This document shows positions 44,188 to 52,796 of a stretch of 64,000 nucleotides of DNA, in pieces. The stretch comes from Mycobacterium sp. MYCO198283. GTDB taxonomy: Bacteria > Actinomycetota > Actinomycetes > Mycobacteriales > Mycobacteriaceae. The number at the start of each line of letters is the position of its first letter. Within the stretch, counting starts at the first letter, position 1. The notes beneath the pieces are model-generated. The model did no database searches. It was not told the DNA's origin and worked only from the letters and a program-made list of their open reading frames with translations. The translations under genes and the position numbers were made by a program. The stretch covers positions 248,001-312,000 of the forward strand of contig NZ_JAJQJI010000001.1 of assembly GCF_021213805.1 (NCBI RefSeq), in the 5' to 3' direction.

Positions 44188-45519
44188 GTGCGGTGTGACC
44201 GGCTGGGTGTCCTCGGCGAGCCGCCGGCGGTGCTGCGCTCGGTGGTGGCAGCGACGGAGCGGCTGGGCGTGCCGCCGCCCGCCGCGCTGATCGGCGACTG
44301 GTTCGGCGGGCGGGCGGTGCTCGCGCCCAGCGTCGACATCCGCCCGGTGCCCGCCGACGCGGTGTTCGACGTGCCGACCGGCGCCGGCGGGCCGCACGTC
44401 GGCGGCGGCTGGCTGGGCTACCTGTCCTATCCCGATGCGGGTGCCGGCGGGGCGCCGCCGCGCATTCCGGTCGCGGCCGGCGGGTGGACCCCGTGCGTGC
44501 TGCGCCAGGACCGCGACGGGTGCTGGTGGTACGAGGATCTGGCGGGCGACCCGATGCCGCCGTGGCTTGCCGCCGCGCTGGCGGGCGATGCGCCACCGCG
44601 GCCATGGACGATCGACTGGACCCCGCCCGACCGGGCGTCGCACCGGGCCGGGGTGAGCGCCTGCCTGGCCGCGATCCGCGCCGGCGAGGTGTACCAGGCG
44701 TGCGTGTGCACCGCCTACGTCGGGACCTGCCGCGGCCGGGCGGTCGACGTCTTCGCCGACACCGTCGGCCGGATCTCCCCCGCCCGGGCGGCGTTCCTGG
44801 CGGGCGACTGGGGGGCCGTCGCGTCGTTCTCCCCCGAGCTGTTCCTGGCCCGCGCCGGTCCGGTCGTCACGTCGAGCCCCATCAAGGGAACGCTGCCGGC
44901 GTCCGCGGCACCGGCGGCGCTGCGCGAGTCGGTGAAGGACGTCGCCGAGAACGTGATGATCGTCGACCTGGTGCGCAACGACCTCAGCCGCGTCGCGACC
45001 GTCGGCGGCGTGACCGTCACCGAACTGCTGGCGCTGCGCCCGGCGCCCGGCGTCTGGCACCTGGTGTCGACGGTGCGGGCCGCGGTGCCGCCGGAGGTCA
45101 GCGCGACACAGCTGCTCGCCGCGACCTTTCCGCCCGCATCGGTCACCGGCACACCCAAGCACCGGGCGCGGCAACTGCTCCGGCAGTGGGAGCCGGCCCG
45201 CCGCGGCGTGTACTGCGGAACGATCGGCCTGGCCTCACCGATCGCCGGGACCGAACTCAACGTCGCGATCCGCACCATCGAGTTCGACACCGGGGCGAGC
45301 GCAGCGACGGGCGGAGAACCGGTCGGACGCGTCGTGCTCGGCGTCGGGGGCGGCATCACCGCCGACTCCGACCCGGACCGCGAATGGGACGAGTGCCTGC
45401 ACAAGGCGGCCGCGATCGTCGGCGTCAGGACCGGCGCGCCCGCACCACGGCGTCGTACAGTTCCCGGCGCGGCGGCGCCCCCGGATAGCGGTCCGTCACC
45501 TGCCGGCAGGCATCCTTGA
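44188..45519 (+). CDS. pabB: Aminodeoxychorismate synthase component I
   Basis: 443 residues from GTG 44188 (GAGG at 44175-44178). The chorismate-binding domain has AGEVYQACVC, ASFSPELFLA, SSPIKGTLPA with the conserved Lys, VMIVDLVRNDLSRVA and VGGGITADSDPDREWDE (read in parts). It forms aminodeoxychorismate from chorismate for folate synthesis, with glutamine amidotransferase PabA in trans. Its last ~95 nt overlap the convergent rsmI gene; a stop slightly earlier would have been expected, and the final ~25 residues look non-conserved. Confidence 0.92.
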   Translation: MRCDRLGVLGEPPAVLRSVVAATERLGVPPPAALIGDWFGGRAVLAPSVDIRPVPADAVFDVPTGAGGPHVGGGWLGYLSYPDAGAGGAPPRIPVAAGGWTPCVLRQDRDGCWWYEDLAGDPMPPWLAAALAGDAPPRPWTIDWTPPDRASHRAGVSACLAAIRAGEVYQACVCTAYVGTCRGRAVDVFADTVGRISPARAAFLAGDWGAVASFSPELFLARAGPVVTSSPIKGTLPASAAPAALRESVKDVAENVMIVDLVRNDLSRVATVGGVTVTELLALRPAPGVWHLVSTVRAAVPPEVSATQLLAATFPPASVTGTPKHRARQLLRQWEPARRGVYCGTIGLASPIAGTELNVAIRTIEFDTGASAATGGEPVGRVVLGVGGGITADSDPDREWDECLHKAAAIVGVRTGAPAPRRRTVPGAAAPPDSGPSPAGRHP

Positions 45520-46264
45520 CCCCTTCGCCCGCCTCGATCAACGCCAGCACCTCGTCGACCAGTGTCGGCAGTTCGGCCTTGGGCACCGCCCCGGCGAGCA
45601 CCACGGTGATCTCGCCGAGCACGCCGTCGGCGGCCCAGAGCGCCAGCTCGGCGAGCGTGCCGCGCACCACCTCCTCGTGCACCTTCGTCAGCTCGCGGCA
45701 CACCGCCGCCGCCCGCCCGCCGCCGAGCTCGGCGACCGCGTCGGCCAGGCACGCGGCCAGCCGGCGCGGCGACTCGAAGAACACCGCGGTGCGCGGCTCG
45801 TCGGCGAGCGTCGCGAGCCAGGCCCGTCGCGCCGCCTGCTTGCGCGGCGCGAACCCCTCGAAGCAGAACCGGTCCGACGGCAACCCGGACACCGCGAGCG
45901 CCGTCGTCACCGCCGAGGGGCCGGGCAGGCAGCTCACCGGCAGCCCGGCCGCGACGCACGCGGTCACCAGTCGGTAGCCGGGATCGCTGATCAGCGGCAT
46001 CCCGGCGTCGGTGACGGCGAGCACCGTCGCACCGCCGGCGATGTCGGCGACCAGCGCGGGCACCCGCGTCGCCTCGTTCTGGTCGAAGAAGCTGAGCACC
46101 CGGCCGCCGATCGGCGCCCCCAGCGCCGACGCGAGCAGGCGCACGCGGCGGGTGTCCTCGGCCGCGACGACGTCGGCGGTCTGCAGGGCCGTGACCAGCC
46201 GCGCCGAGGCGTCCGACGGCTGCCCGAGCGGCGTGGCGGCGAGCAACAGTCGTCCACCGGTCAT
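45425..46264 (-). CDS. rsmI: 16S rRNA (cytidine1402-2'-O)-methyltransferase RsmI
   Basis: 279 residues of the tetrapyrrole methylase fold: LLLAATPLGQPSDASARLV, VVAAEDTRRVRLL, VTDAGMPLISDPGYRLV, CLPGPSAVTTALAVSG and FFESPRRLAACL. It methylates the ribose of C1402 in 16S rRNA. Normal length. ATG 46264; it is divergent from pmt (24 nt apart) and convergent with pabB. The open frame extends far upstream in the same register because of high GC, but the homology begins at this ATG. Confidence 0.95.
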   Translation of the reverse strand: MTGGRLLLAATPLGQPSDASARLVTALQTADVVAAEDTRRVRLLASALGAPIGGRVLSFFDQNEATRVPALVADIAGGATVLAVTDAGMPLISDPGYRLVTACVAAGLPVSCLPGPSAVTTALAVSGLPSDRFCFEGFAPRKQAARRAWLATLADEPRTAVFFESPRRLAACLADAVAELGGGRAAAVCRELTKVHEEVVRGTLAELALWAADGVLGEITVVLAGAVPKAELPTLVDEVLALIEAGEGVKDACRQVTDRYPGAPPRRELYDAVVRARRS

Positions 46265-46288
46265 GGCGCACAGCCTACGATCGCCGGT

Positions 46289-47833
46289 GTGACCGTGACC
46301 GCCGACGACCGGCCCGCCACCGCGGCGCCGCTCCTCAGCCCGGGGCCTCGGGTGCCGGTCGCCGACTTCGGGCCGGCCGATCGGCTCAACGGCTGGGCGG
46401 CGACGGCCGTGGTCACCGCGTTCGCCGCCGTCACCCGGTTTGCCGGCCTGTCGCGGCCCACCGACGCGGGCACGCCGATCTTCGACGAGAAGCACTACGC
46501 GCCGCAGGCCTTCCAGATGCTGCACAACAGCGGCATCGAGGACAATCCCGGCTTCGGCCTCGTCGTCCATCCGCCCGTCGGCAAGCAGCTGATCGCGCTC
46601 GGCGAGGCCGTCTTCGGCTACACCGGCCTGGGCTGGCGGATCAGCGGGGCGATCTGCGGCGTGATCCTGGTGGCGCTGGTGGTGCGGATCGTGCGGCGGC
46701 TCACCCGCTCGACGTTCGTCGGCGCGATCGCCGGGTTCCTGCTCATCGCCGACGGCGTCAGCTTCGTCGTCGCGCGCACCGCGCTGCTCGACGGCTTCCT
46801 CGTCGTCTTCGTCGTCGGCGCCTTCGCCGCGCTGCTCGCCGACCGCGACGACGTGCGGCGGCGCCTGCATGTCGCGTTCGAGGAGGGCCGCATCGACCAG
46901 ACGCCGTGGGGGCCGCGGCTGGGGGTGCGGTGGTGGCGGTTCGGGGCCGGCGTGCTGCTGGGGCTGGCCTGCGCGACGAAGTGGTCGGGCCTGTACTTCG
47001 TGCTGTTCTTCGGCGTCATGTCGCTGGCCTTCGACGTGGCCGCACGCAAGCAGTACCGGGTGCCGAGGCCGTGGCGCGGCGTGGCGCGGCGGGACCTCGG
47101 GCCGGCGGTGTACGTGTTCGGCGTCATCCCGCTGGCGGTGTACCTGGGCTCGTACTCGCTGTGGTTCGCATCCGAGACCGGCATCGACCGGCACGTCGTC
47201 GGCAACGAGATCGGCGAGGACTCGGTGCTGCCGCTGCCGGGCGCGCTGCGCTCGCTCTGGTACTACACCTACAACGCCTACAGCTTCCACGCCGGCCTGA
47301 CCAACGCCGCCGGCAACCACCACCCCTGGGAGTCGAAGCCGTGGGCGTGGCCGATGTCGCTGCGACCGGTGCTGTATGCGATCGAACAGCAGGACGTGCC
47401 CGGCTGCGGCGCCCAGTCCTGCGTCAAGGCGGTGATGCTCGTCGGCACGCCGGCGCTGTGGTGGGTGTCGGTGCCGCTGTTGCTGTACGCCCTGTGGCGC
47501 AGCGTCATTCGGCGTGACTGGCGCTACGCCGTCGCACTGACCGGCTACTGCGCGGGCTGGCTGCCGTGGTTCGCCGACATCGGCCGGCAGATGTACTTCT
47601 TCTACGCCGCGACGATGGCGCCGTTCCTCGTCGTGCTCATCGCGCTCGTGCTCAGCGACATATTGCACGCCCCGAACCAGTCGGCCGAACGCCGCAGGCT
47701 CGGCATCCTCGCGGTGAGTTGCTATGTGGCGCTGGTGATCACGAACTTCATCTGGCTGTTCCCCGTGCTCACCGGCATCCCGATCAGCCAGCAGACCTGG
47801 AACTGGCAGATGTGGCTGCCCAGCTGGCGCTAG
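46289..47833 (+). CDS. pmt: Polyprenol-phosphate-mannose protein O-mannosyltransferase
   Basis: 514 residues, GT39 family, about 10-11 membrane helices. The first loop has the catalytic acidic pair in TPIFDEKHYAPQAF, followed by NPGFGLVVHPPVGKQ. A large external region near the middle contains FHAGLTNAAGNHHPWESKPW. It transfers mannose to Ser/Thr of proteins as they leave through Sec. GTG 46289 is used, since upstream frame is antisense to rsmI. Position next to rsmI fits Rv1002c as recalled. Confidence 0.95.
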   Translation: MTVTADDRPATAAPLLSPGPRVPVADFGPADRLNGWAATAVVTAFAAVTRFAGLSRPTDAGTPIFDEKHYAPQAFQMLHNSGIEDNPGFGLVVHPPVGKQLIALGEAVFGYTGLGWRISGAICGVILVALVVRIVRRLTRSTFVGAIAGFLLIADGVSFVVARTALLDGFLVVFVVGAFAALLADRDDVRRRLHVAFEEGRIDQTPWGPRLGVRWWRFGAGVLLGLACATKWSGLYFVLFFGVMSLAFDVAARKQYRVPRPWRGVARRDLGPAVYVFGVIPLAVYLGSYSLWFASETGIDRHVVGNEIGEDSVLPLPGALRSLWYYTYNAYSFHAGLTNAAGNHHPWESKPWAWPMSLRPVLYAIEQQDVPGCGAQSCVKAVMLVGTPALWWVSVPLLLYALWRSVIRRDWRYAVALTGYCAGWLPWFADIGRQMYFFYAATMAPFLVVLIALVLSDILHAPNQSAERRRLGILAVSCYVALVITNFIWLFPVLTGIPISQQTWNWQMWLPSWR

Positions 47834-47932
47834 CCTTTCCGCGAAATCGAATTCCCGGTCGTCATTCGCGGCTATTCACAGCCCTGTGTGCAGTCTCGGC
47901 GACGGACACGCGTCGACTGCCACGATCCATCG

Positions 47933-48793
47933 ATGGTGGAAGTGATCCTGGGCAGCGAAGCGCTCAAGCAGAAGCGAGTGACGCGCGGCCAACTCCGCGT
48001 GCGATGGTTCCCCGTCTTCCCGGACACCTACATTCCGCGGGGCACACCGCCGACGTTGTCGATCCGCACGACGGGGGCTTGGCTGTGGTCCGGGCGGCGC
48101 GGGGTGATCACCGGTCGAGCCGCCGCTGCGCTTCACGGTGCTCGGTGGGTGGCCGACGACGCTCCGATCGAATTGCTGTGGAAGAACTCGCGGCCACCTT
48201 CGGGAATCATCGCCCGCGACGAGCGCTTCAATTACGACGACGTGCAGGAACTCGCCGGTATGGCCGTCGCGACCGTCGAGCGAACCGCTTTCGACGTGGC
48301 TCGTCATCTCCCCCTGGCGATTGCTGTCGCCAACCTCGACGCACTCGCTTCTGCGACTCGGCTCACCGCCGAGATGGTGGCGCCGCTCGTCGACAGGCAC
48401 ACCGGTGCGCGCAACATCAAGCGAGTCCGCGAGGCGCTGGAGCTCATAGACGCCGGATCGCAGTCGCCGAAGGAGACGTGGCTTCGTCTGCTCATCATCC
48501 GCAGCCACCTTTTCGAGAAGCCGCAGACGCAGATACCGGTTCGCGACCGCGACGGCTATGTGTTCGCCTACCTCGACATGGGCTGGCGAGATCGCAAGAT
48601 CGCGCTCGAGTACGACGGCGATCACCACCGGACGGACCGCAAGCAGTACGTCCGCGACCAGTGGCGGATCCGGGAGCTCGAGCGACTGGGGTGGATCGTC
48701 ATCCGCGTGATCGCCGAGGACCGGCCATCGGCGATCGTCGAGCGCATTCGGGAGGCGTTCGCACGCCGCGAGACTGAAGCCAGGGCTGCGTGA
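47933..48793 (+). CDS. AbiEi-like/DUF559 domain protein
   Basis: 286 residues. The N-terminal half has a winged-helix-like part with WFPVFPDTYIPRGTPP and a GRAAAALHGARWV segment as in AbiEi-type proteins. The C-terminal ~90 residues resemble DUF559/Vsr-like restriction endonuclease folds: ALEYDGDHHRTDRKQYVRDQWRIRELERLGWIVIRV (read in parts), with possible E-x-D catalytic residues. Mycobacteria carry many paralogues of unknown role. ATG 47933 is chosen over TTG/GTG positions upstream. It lies alone between pmt and arcA. Confidence 0.7.
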   Translation: MVEVILGSEALKQKRVTRGQLRVRWFPVFPDTYIPRGTPPTLSIRTTGAWLWSGRRGVITGRAAAALHGARWVADDAPIELLWKNSRPPSGIIARDERFNYDDVQELAGMAVATVERTAFDVARHLPLAIAVANLDALASATRLTAEMVAPLVDRHTGARNIKRVREALELIDAGSQSPKETWLRLLIIRSHLFEKPQTQIPVRDRDGYVFAYLDMGWRDRKIALEYDGDHHRTDRKQYVRDQWRIRELERLGWIVIRVIAEDRPSAIVERIREAFARRETEARAA

Positions 48794-48833
48794 GACGGCG
48801 AATCACGACCGGGTATGCGATTTCGCGGGAAGC

Positions 48834-50045
48834 TCAGAGCGGGTCCCGGGCGGCGGGGCACGACATGCAGCGCGGCCCGCCGCGCCCGGTGCCCAGCTCC
48901 GACGCCGAGATGCGCAGCACCTCGATGCCCGCGTCCTCCAGCCGGCTGTTGGTCTCGCTGTTGCGTTCGTAGGCGACGACCACGCCGGGCGCCACCGCGA
49001 GCGTGTTGTTGCCGTCGTCCCACTGCTCGCGTTCGGCGGTGACGGGGTCGAGCCCGGTGGCGATGACCCGGAGCCGGTCGATGCCCATCGCCGTCGCGGC
49101 GGCCGTTACGAACGGCGCGGCGTCGCTGAGCTCCACGCGACCACCGGGCAGCCGGCGAATCACAAAGGCGGACAACGAGTCGACGATGTTCGGGTACATC
49201 ACGACGGCGTCGCGGTCGACCATGGTGCAGACCGTGTCGAGGTGCATCTGCGCCCGCTGCTGGGCGATCGGCACGGCCAGCACCGTATGTGCGAGGTCGT
49301 CGTCGAACAGGCTGCGCGCCAGCGCTTCCGCGCCGGCCGGCGTGGTGCGCTCGCCGACGCCGACCGCGACGACGCCGGGCGCCAGGTGCAGCACGTCACC
49401 GCCTTCGACCGGCGCCGAGCGCGATTCGTAGGCCCGCCGCACGCCGATGAACCGCGGATGGTGGGCGTAGATCACGTCGGTGAGCGACGTCTCCCGCGCG
49501 CGGGCCGGCAGCGCCAGCGAGGTGATCGCCACCTTCGGTCCGACCCAGAACGACGAGTCCCGCGTGAACAGCAGATTCGGCAGCGGGTCGATGACGAAGT
49601 CGGCGCCGTGGTGCATGCGGCGCACCAGCGACAGCTCGGCGCTGTCGGTGAAGGGCAGCTCGGTGAAGGTCATGCCCGCCATCAGCACCCGCGCCAGCTC
49701 GGCGGGCTGCAGCGTGCGCAGGTACTCCGAGAGCTGTTGCGCGAGCGGATGACCCAGGCGCCGGGCGTCGACCGCCGCGCCGATCCCGTGCATGCGGGCG
49801 GCGCCGCTGGCGAGCGCCTCGGTCAACAGCTCGCCCAGCAGCAGCACCTCGACGCCGCGTGACCGCAGCAGGTCGGCGAACGCGTCGTGCTCTTCTTGTG
49901 CGCGCGCCACCCAGGGCAGCCCGTCGAACAGCAGCGCGTCGTTGTTGCGGGGCGTCAGCCGCTGCAGCTCCGGCCCCGGCCGGTGCAGGATGACCGCCCG
50001 CAGGGTGCCGACCTCCGAGTTGACTCCCAAGGCATAAGCAGTCAC
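48834..50045 (-). CDS. arcA: Arginine deiminase
   Basis: 403 residues. It converts arginine to citrulline and ammonia. Landmarks are [30 protein letters not shown] (substrate loop), [19 protein letters not shown] with the catalytic His, and the active-site Cys in [12 protein letters not shown] near the end. GTG 50045 is used. No carbamate kinase or ornithine carbamoyltransferase gene is next to it, so it is not in an arcABC operon. It is divergent from soxR across a SoxR-type box at 50070-50087. Confidence 0.96.
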   Translation of the reverse strand: MTAYALGVNSEVGTLRAVILHRPGPELQRLTPRNNDALLFDGLPWVARAQEEHDAFADLLRSRGVEVLLLGELLTEALASGAARMHGIGAAVDARRLGHPLAQQLSEYLRTLQPAELARVLMAGMTFTELPFTDSAELSLVRRMHHGADFVIDPLPNLLFTRDSSFWVGPKVAITSLALPARARETSLTDVIYAHHPRFIGVRRAYESRSAPVEGGDVLHLAPGVVAVGVGERTTPAGAEALARSLFDDDLAHTVLAVPIAQQRAQMHLDTVCTMVDRDAVVMYPNIVDSLSAFVIRRLPGGRVELSDAAPFVTAAATAMGIDRLRVIATGLDPVTAEREQWDDGNNTLAVAPGVVVAYERNSETNSRLEDAGIEVLRISASELGTGRGGPRCMSCPAARDPL

Positions 50046-50069
50046 CGCTCAACCGTAGTCGGCGGCCGA

Positions 50070-50087
50070 CCTCAACTAAGGTTGAGC
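50070..50087. promoter_or_regulatory. SoxR-type operator between arcA and soxR
   Basis: CCTCAACTAAGGTTGAGC contains a perfect CTCAAC/GTTGAG inverted repeat around TAAG and aligns with the known 18-base SoxR box (CCTCAAGTTAACTTGAGG). It lies 5 nt upstream of the soxR start codon, as expected for negative autoregulation, and 24 nt upstream of the arcA start. Confidence 0.8.
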
Positions 50088-50091
50088 CGCA

Positions 50092-50523
50092 ATGGACGAC
50101 CGTGAACTCAGCCCCGGCGACATCGCCCGCCGCAGCGGCGTGGCGATCTCGGCGCTGCACTTCTACGAACGAGAAGGTCTGATCGTCAGCCGGCGCACGT
50201 CGGGCAACCAGCGCCGGTATCCGCGCGACACGCTGCGCCGGGTCGCCTTCATCCGCATGTCGCAGCGGCTCGGCATCCCCCTGGCTCGCGTCCGCGACGC
50301 CCTGGCGACTCTGCCCGCCGACCGGGTGCCCACCAGCGACGACTGGGCGCGGCTGTCCGCGGGGTGGCGCGCCGACCTCGACGACCGCATCGCCCACCTG
50401 CAGCGGCTGCGCGACAACCTCGCCGAATGCATTGGCTGCGGCTGCCTCAGCCTGCGTAGCTGCGCGCTGAGCAACCCCGGCGACGCGATGGCGAAAAACG
50501 GCCCCGGCGCTGCCCGACTCTGA
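50092..50523 (+). CDS. soxR: SoxR, redox-sensing MerR-family regulator
   Basis: 143 residues. The MerR winged helix is PGDIARRSGVAISALHFYEREGLI followed by SGNQRRYPRDTLRRV. The dimer helix follows. The [2Fe-2S] cluster site is CIGCGCLSLRSC, with the four cysteines in SoxR spacing. In actinobacteria SoxR typically answers redox-cycling compounds and controls a few oxidoreductases or transporters rather than SoxS. The ATG at 50092 sits just after a SoxR box, so autoregulation is likely. Confidence 0.95.
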   Translation: MDDRELSPGDIARRSGVAISALHFYEREGLIVSRRTSGNQRRYPRDTLRRVAFIRMSQRLGIPLARVRDALATLPADRVPTSDDWARLSAGWRADLDDRIAHLQRLRDNLAECIGCGCLSLRSCALSNPGDAMAKNGPGAARL

Positions 50524-50558
50524 GCCGCATCGAACACCCGTGCGATATGCTGGGCGCC

Positions 50559-51155
50559 GTGAGTGTCGCGCTGCAGGGGTCACTCTTCGACCACGAGGAA
50601 CGCCGCCGGCTCGCCGGCGGGGCGTGGGTCGAGCTGCGGTCGGGCTGGCTGACCGACGCGGACACCCTGTTCGACGAGCTGCGCGACGGCATCCCCTGGC
50701 GAGCGGAACGCCGGCAGATGTACGACCGCGTGCTCGACGTGCCGCGGCTGGTCAGCTTCCACGACCTCGTCGCCGACGAACCGCCGCACCCGGCCCTCAA
50801 GCAGCTGCGACGGCGACTCAACGACAGCTATGCCGGCGAACTCGGCGAACCGTTCACCACGGCGGGGCTCTGCTATTACCGCGACGGCAACGACAGCGTC
50901 GCCTGGCACGGCGACACCATCGGCCGCAGCAGCACCGAAGACACCATGGTGGCCATCGTGAACCTCGGCGCCGCAAGGGTGTTCGCGCTGCGCCCGCGCG
51001 GTGGCGGGCCGGCGCTGCGGCTGCGACCCGCCCACGGTGACCTGCTGGTGATGGGGGGCTCGTGCCAGCGCACCTGGGAGCACGCCATCCCGAAGACGGC
51101 CCGACCGACGGGACCACGCATCAGCATCCAGTTCCGTCCCCGCGACGTGCGATGA
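50559..51155 (+). CDS. AlkB-like 2-oxoglutarate/Fe(II) dioxygenase
   Basis: 198 residues from GTG 50559; ATG 50547 would add four. The iron ligands appear as WHGDTIG (HxD) and TWEHAIPK (His). The 2-oxoglutarate-binding arginines are in GPRISIQFRPR, and FTTAGLCYYRDGNDSVAWHGD is typical of the AlkB family. Members remove alkyl groups from nucleic acid bases. Position after arcA/soxR recalls Rv1000c in M. tuberculosis. Whether it repairs DNA or modifies RNA cannot be told. Confidence 0.88.
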   Translation: MSVALQGSLFDHEERRRLAGGAWVELRSGWLTDADTLFDELRDGIPWRAERRQMYDRVLDVPRLVSFHDLVADEPPHPALKQLRRRLNDSYAGELGEPFTTAGLCYYRDGNDSVAWHGDTIGRSSTEDTMVAIVNLGAARVFALRPRGGGPALRLRPAHGDLLVMGGSCQRTWEHAIPKTARPTGPRISIQFRPRDVR

Positions 51156-51163
51156 CGCCCCGG

Positions 51164-51811
51164 TCAGCCGCGGACGGCCGACACCGCGGCCGTGAGCAAC
51201 GCGCGCGCTTTGTCGGTGTTCACCGGCGCCACCGGCTGGCCGGGCGTCAGCAGCGGGTCGGCGGTGACGATCACCTGGTAGTTGTCGAACCGCGCGACGT
51301 AGTTGTAGAGCTCGCCACGCACCGGGCGACCGTTCACCACGCGGATCTCGCCGCGGTGCGTGCCGCTGGTGGTCACGCCGTCGATGGCGGGCGCGTCGAC
51401 CACCTCGATCGCGCCGTGCAATTGCGGGCCGGTGAAATCGACGCGCCGACAGTTCTCGCCGGGCGCCTCGGGGGCCGGCACGTCGGCGGAGGTCTCGACC
51501 GCGATGACGAAGTACCGGTTGCCCTCCCCCGCCGCCGAGACGGCCGCCATGTTGCCGGCCACGCCGTTCGGCAGGCCCTCACCGGTGGCGAGCTCGGCGC
51601 ATTCGGGCGGGGCGAACGTCAACCCCGGCGGCAGCGGGGAACTGCCGACGCGCGCGGGGTCGATGCCGGTGCGGTCGATGGTCGTCACCTGGTAGGTGGC
51701 CCCGAACTGGGAGCGGACGTCGGCGACGCGGGCGATGTCCGGGGTCGGCTCCGCCGCGCACGCGCCGGATGCCGCGCAGGCGAGCAACACGGCGACCACT
51801 GGTCTTCGCAT
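51164..51811 (-). CDS. Exported DUF5642-like mycobacterial protein
   Basis: 215 residues. The signal peptide (RRPVVAVLLACAASGACA) ends near a Cys, so it may be a lipoprotein, although the lipobox (ASGAC) is not ideal. The mature domain carries DVRSQFGATYQVTTIDRTGIDP at the start, a Cys pair (PPECAEL and GENCRRV) and a final IVTADPLLTPGQPVAPVNTDKARALL. This resembles a mycobacterium-specific family (DUF5642/Rv0999-like) with no known role. ATG 51811 is chosen. It converges on the AlkB-like gene with an 8-nt gap. Confidence 0.7.
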   Translation of the reverse strand: MRRPVVAVLLACAASGACAAEPTPDIARVADVRSQFGATYQVTTIDRTGIDPARVGSSPLPPGLTFAPPECAELATGEGLPNGVAGNMAAVSAAGEGNRYFVIAVETSADVPAPEAPGENCRRVDFTGPQLHGAIEVVDAPAIDGVTTSGTHRGEIRVVNGRPVRGELYNYVARFDNYQVIVTADPLLTPGQPVAPVNTDKARALLTAAVSAVRG

Positions 51812-51910
51812 CGTGGTCAATCTACGTCAGCTCGGGCGCAGGGCCGGGAACACCTGCGGTCCGCTCGGCGATATACCTCTGCAGCTCGTCACTGGATCAG
51901 GAGGCGACCG

Positions 51911-52198
51911 ATGACCGCCAGAACCGCTCTCGCCGCCGCGGCGCTCGCCGCAGCCGCCGCGATGGCCGCGCCGGCCGGTATGGCCGCTGCGGGCCCGACC
52001 GCGGCGGAGACCATCGCCTCGCTGCGCGACCAGGGCTACTCCGTCAACATCGACCGGGTCGGCTCGGCGCCGCTGGAGGACTGCGTCGTCACCAACGTGC
52101 GTAACCCGAACACGGTGACGGCCACCCGCCGCGACAACGACGGAGATCGTTACGTCGTGGTGATCAGCAAGACCATCCAGGTGTCGCTCGCCTGTTGA
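51911..52198 (+). CDS. Small secreted protein, paralogue of the gene at 8055
   Basis: 95 residues. The signal peptide is LAAAALAAAAAMAAPAGMAAAG. The mature part begins AAETIASLRDQGYSVNIDRVGS and ends RYVVVISKTIQVSLAC, with Cys in EDCVVTNVRNP and at the C terminus forming a likely disulphide. It aligns with the product of 8055-8354. ATG 51911 has AGGAGG at 51899-51904. Function unknown. Its stop directly abuts the stop of the convergent tspO-like gene. Confidence 0.75.
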   Translation: MTARTALAAAALAAAAAMAAPAGMAAAGPTAAETIASLRDQGYSVNIDRVGSAPLEDCVVTNVRNPNTVTATRRDNDGDRYVVVISKTIQVSLAC

Positions 52199-52678
52199 TC
52201 AGCGGTTCAGCCGCCAGATGTGGGTGGCGAGCACGGTGGCGAAACCGCACCACAGCGGGTAGGGCACCAACGCCCAGCCGCCCCGCGGTCGGGCGCCCAC
52301 GGCGCGGCGGGTGAGGTCGGCGCTGCTCACCGCGAGCGCACCCGCGGTGAGCGCCGCCGGCCCGAGCTTCCGCCGGTTGAAGAAGATCCAGGTCCAGCTG
52401 GCGTTCAGCACCAGGTTGACCGCGAGCGCCACCCGGTAGGCGGTGGCCTCGTCGCGCCGGCCGGCGTCCTCGAGCTCGTCGATGGTCGCCGCCGACGTCA
52501 GCGCGATGTCGGTGTACAGCGACGTCCACACGACCGGGAAGACGGACGCGGGCGGCTGGTACGACGGTTTGCGGAGCAGGAGGTACCGGACATCGCGGCC
52601 GCCTCGGCTGGCGCTGGAACCGACGACGGCAGCTGCGGCCACGGACGCGACGGATCCCCGCAGGGTCGAGGTGCGCAT
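52199..52678 (-). CDS. TspO/MBR family membrane protein
   Basis: 159 residues with five hydrophobic segments. Family pieces are PPASVFPVVWTSLYTDIALTSA, ALAVNLVLNASWTWIFF and ALVPYPLWCGFATVLATHIW. TspO proteins bind porphyrins and other ligands in the membrane and take part in stress responses. ATG 52678 is used. The frame extends to 52759 without similarity. Confidence 0.88.
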   Translation of the reverse strand: MRTSTLRGSVASVAAAAVVGSSASRGGRDVRYLLLRKPSYQPPASVFPVVWTSLYTDIALTSAATIDELEDAGRRDEATAYRVALAVNLVLNASWTWIFFNRRKLGPAALTAGALAVSSADLTRRAVGARPRGGWALVPYPLWCGFATVLATHIWRLNR

Positions 52679-52796
52679 GCCCGGGCGTCTATCCGGCGGG
52701 CGCTCCGGCGAATCGTCACCGGCGCAGACCGCGTCGTCTCGCCCGACGGCGTGCCCCACAGCCGAGGCGGGCGGCCGATGTTCCTAGGCTGGCCGG

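Noticed and set aside
45425-47668. 747-codon frame extending rsmI far upstream
   Set aside because: The upstream 460 codons are antisense to pmt and show repetitive Arg/His/Gln character; RsmI similarity begins exactly at ATG 46264.
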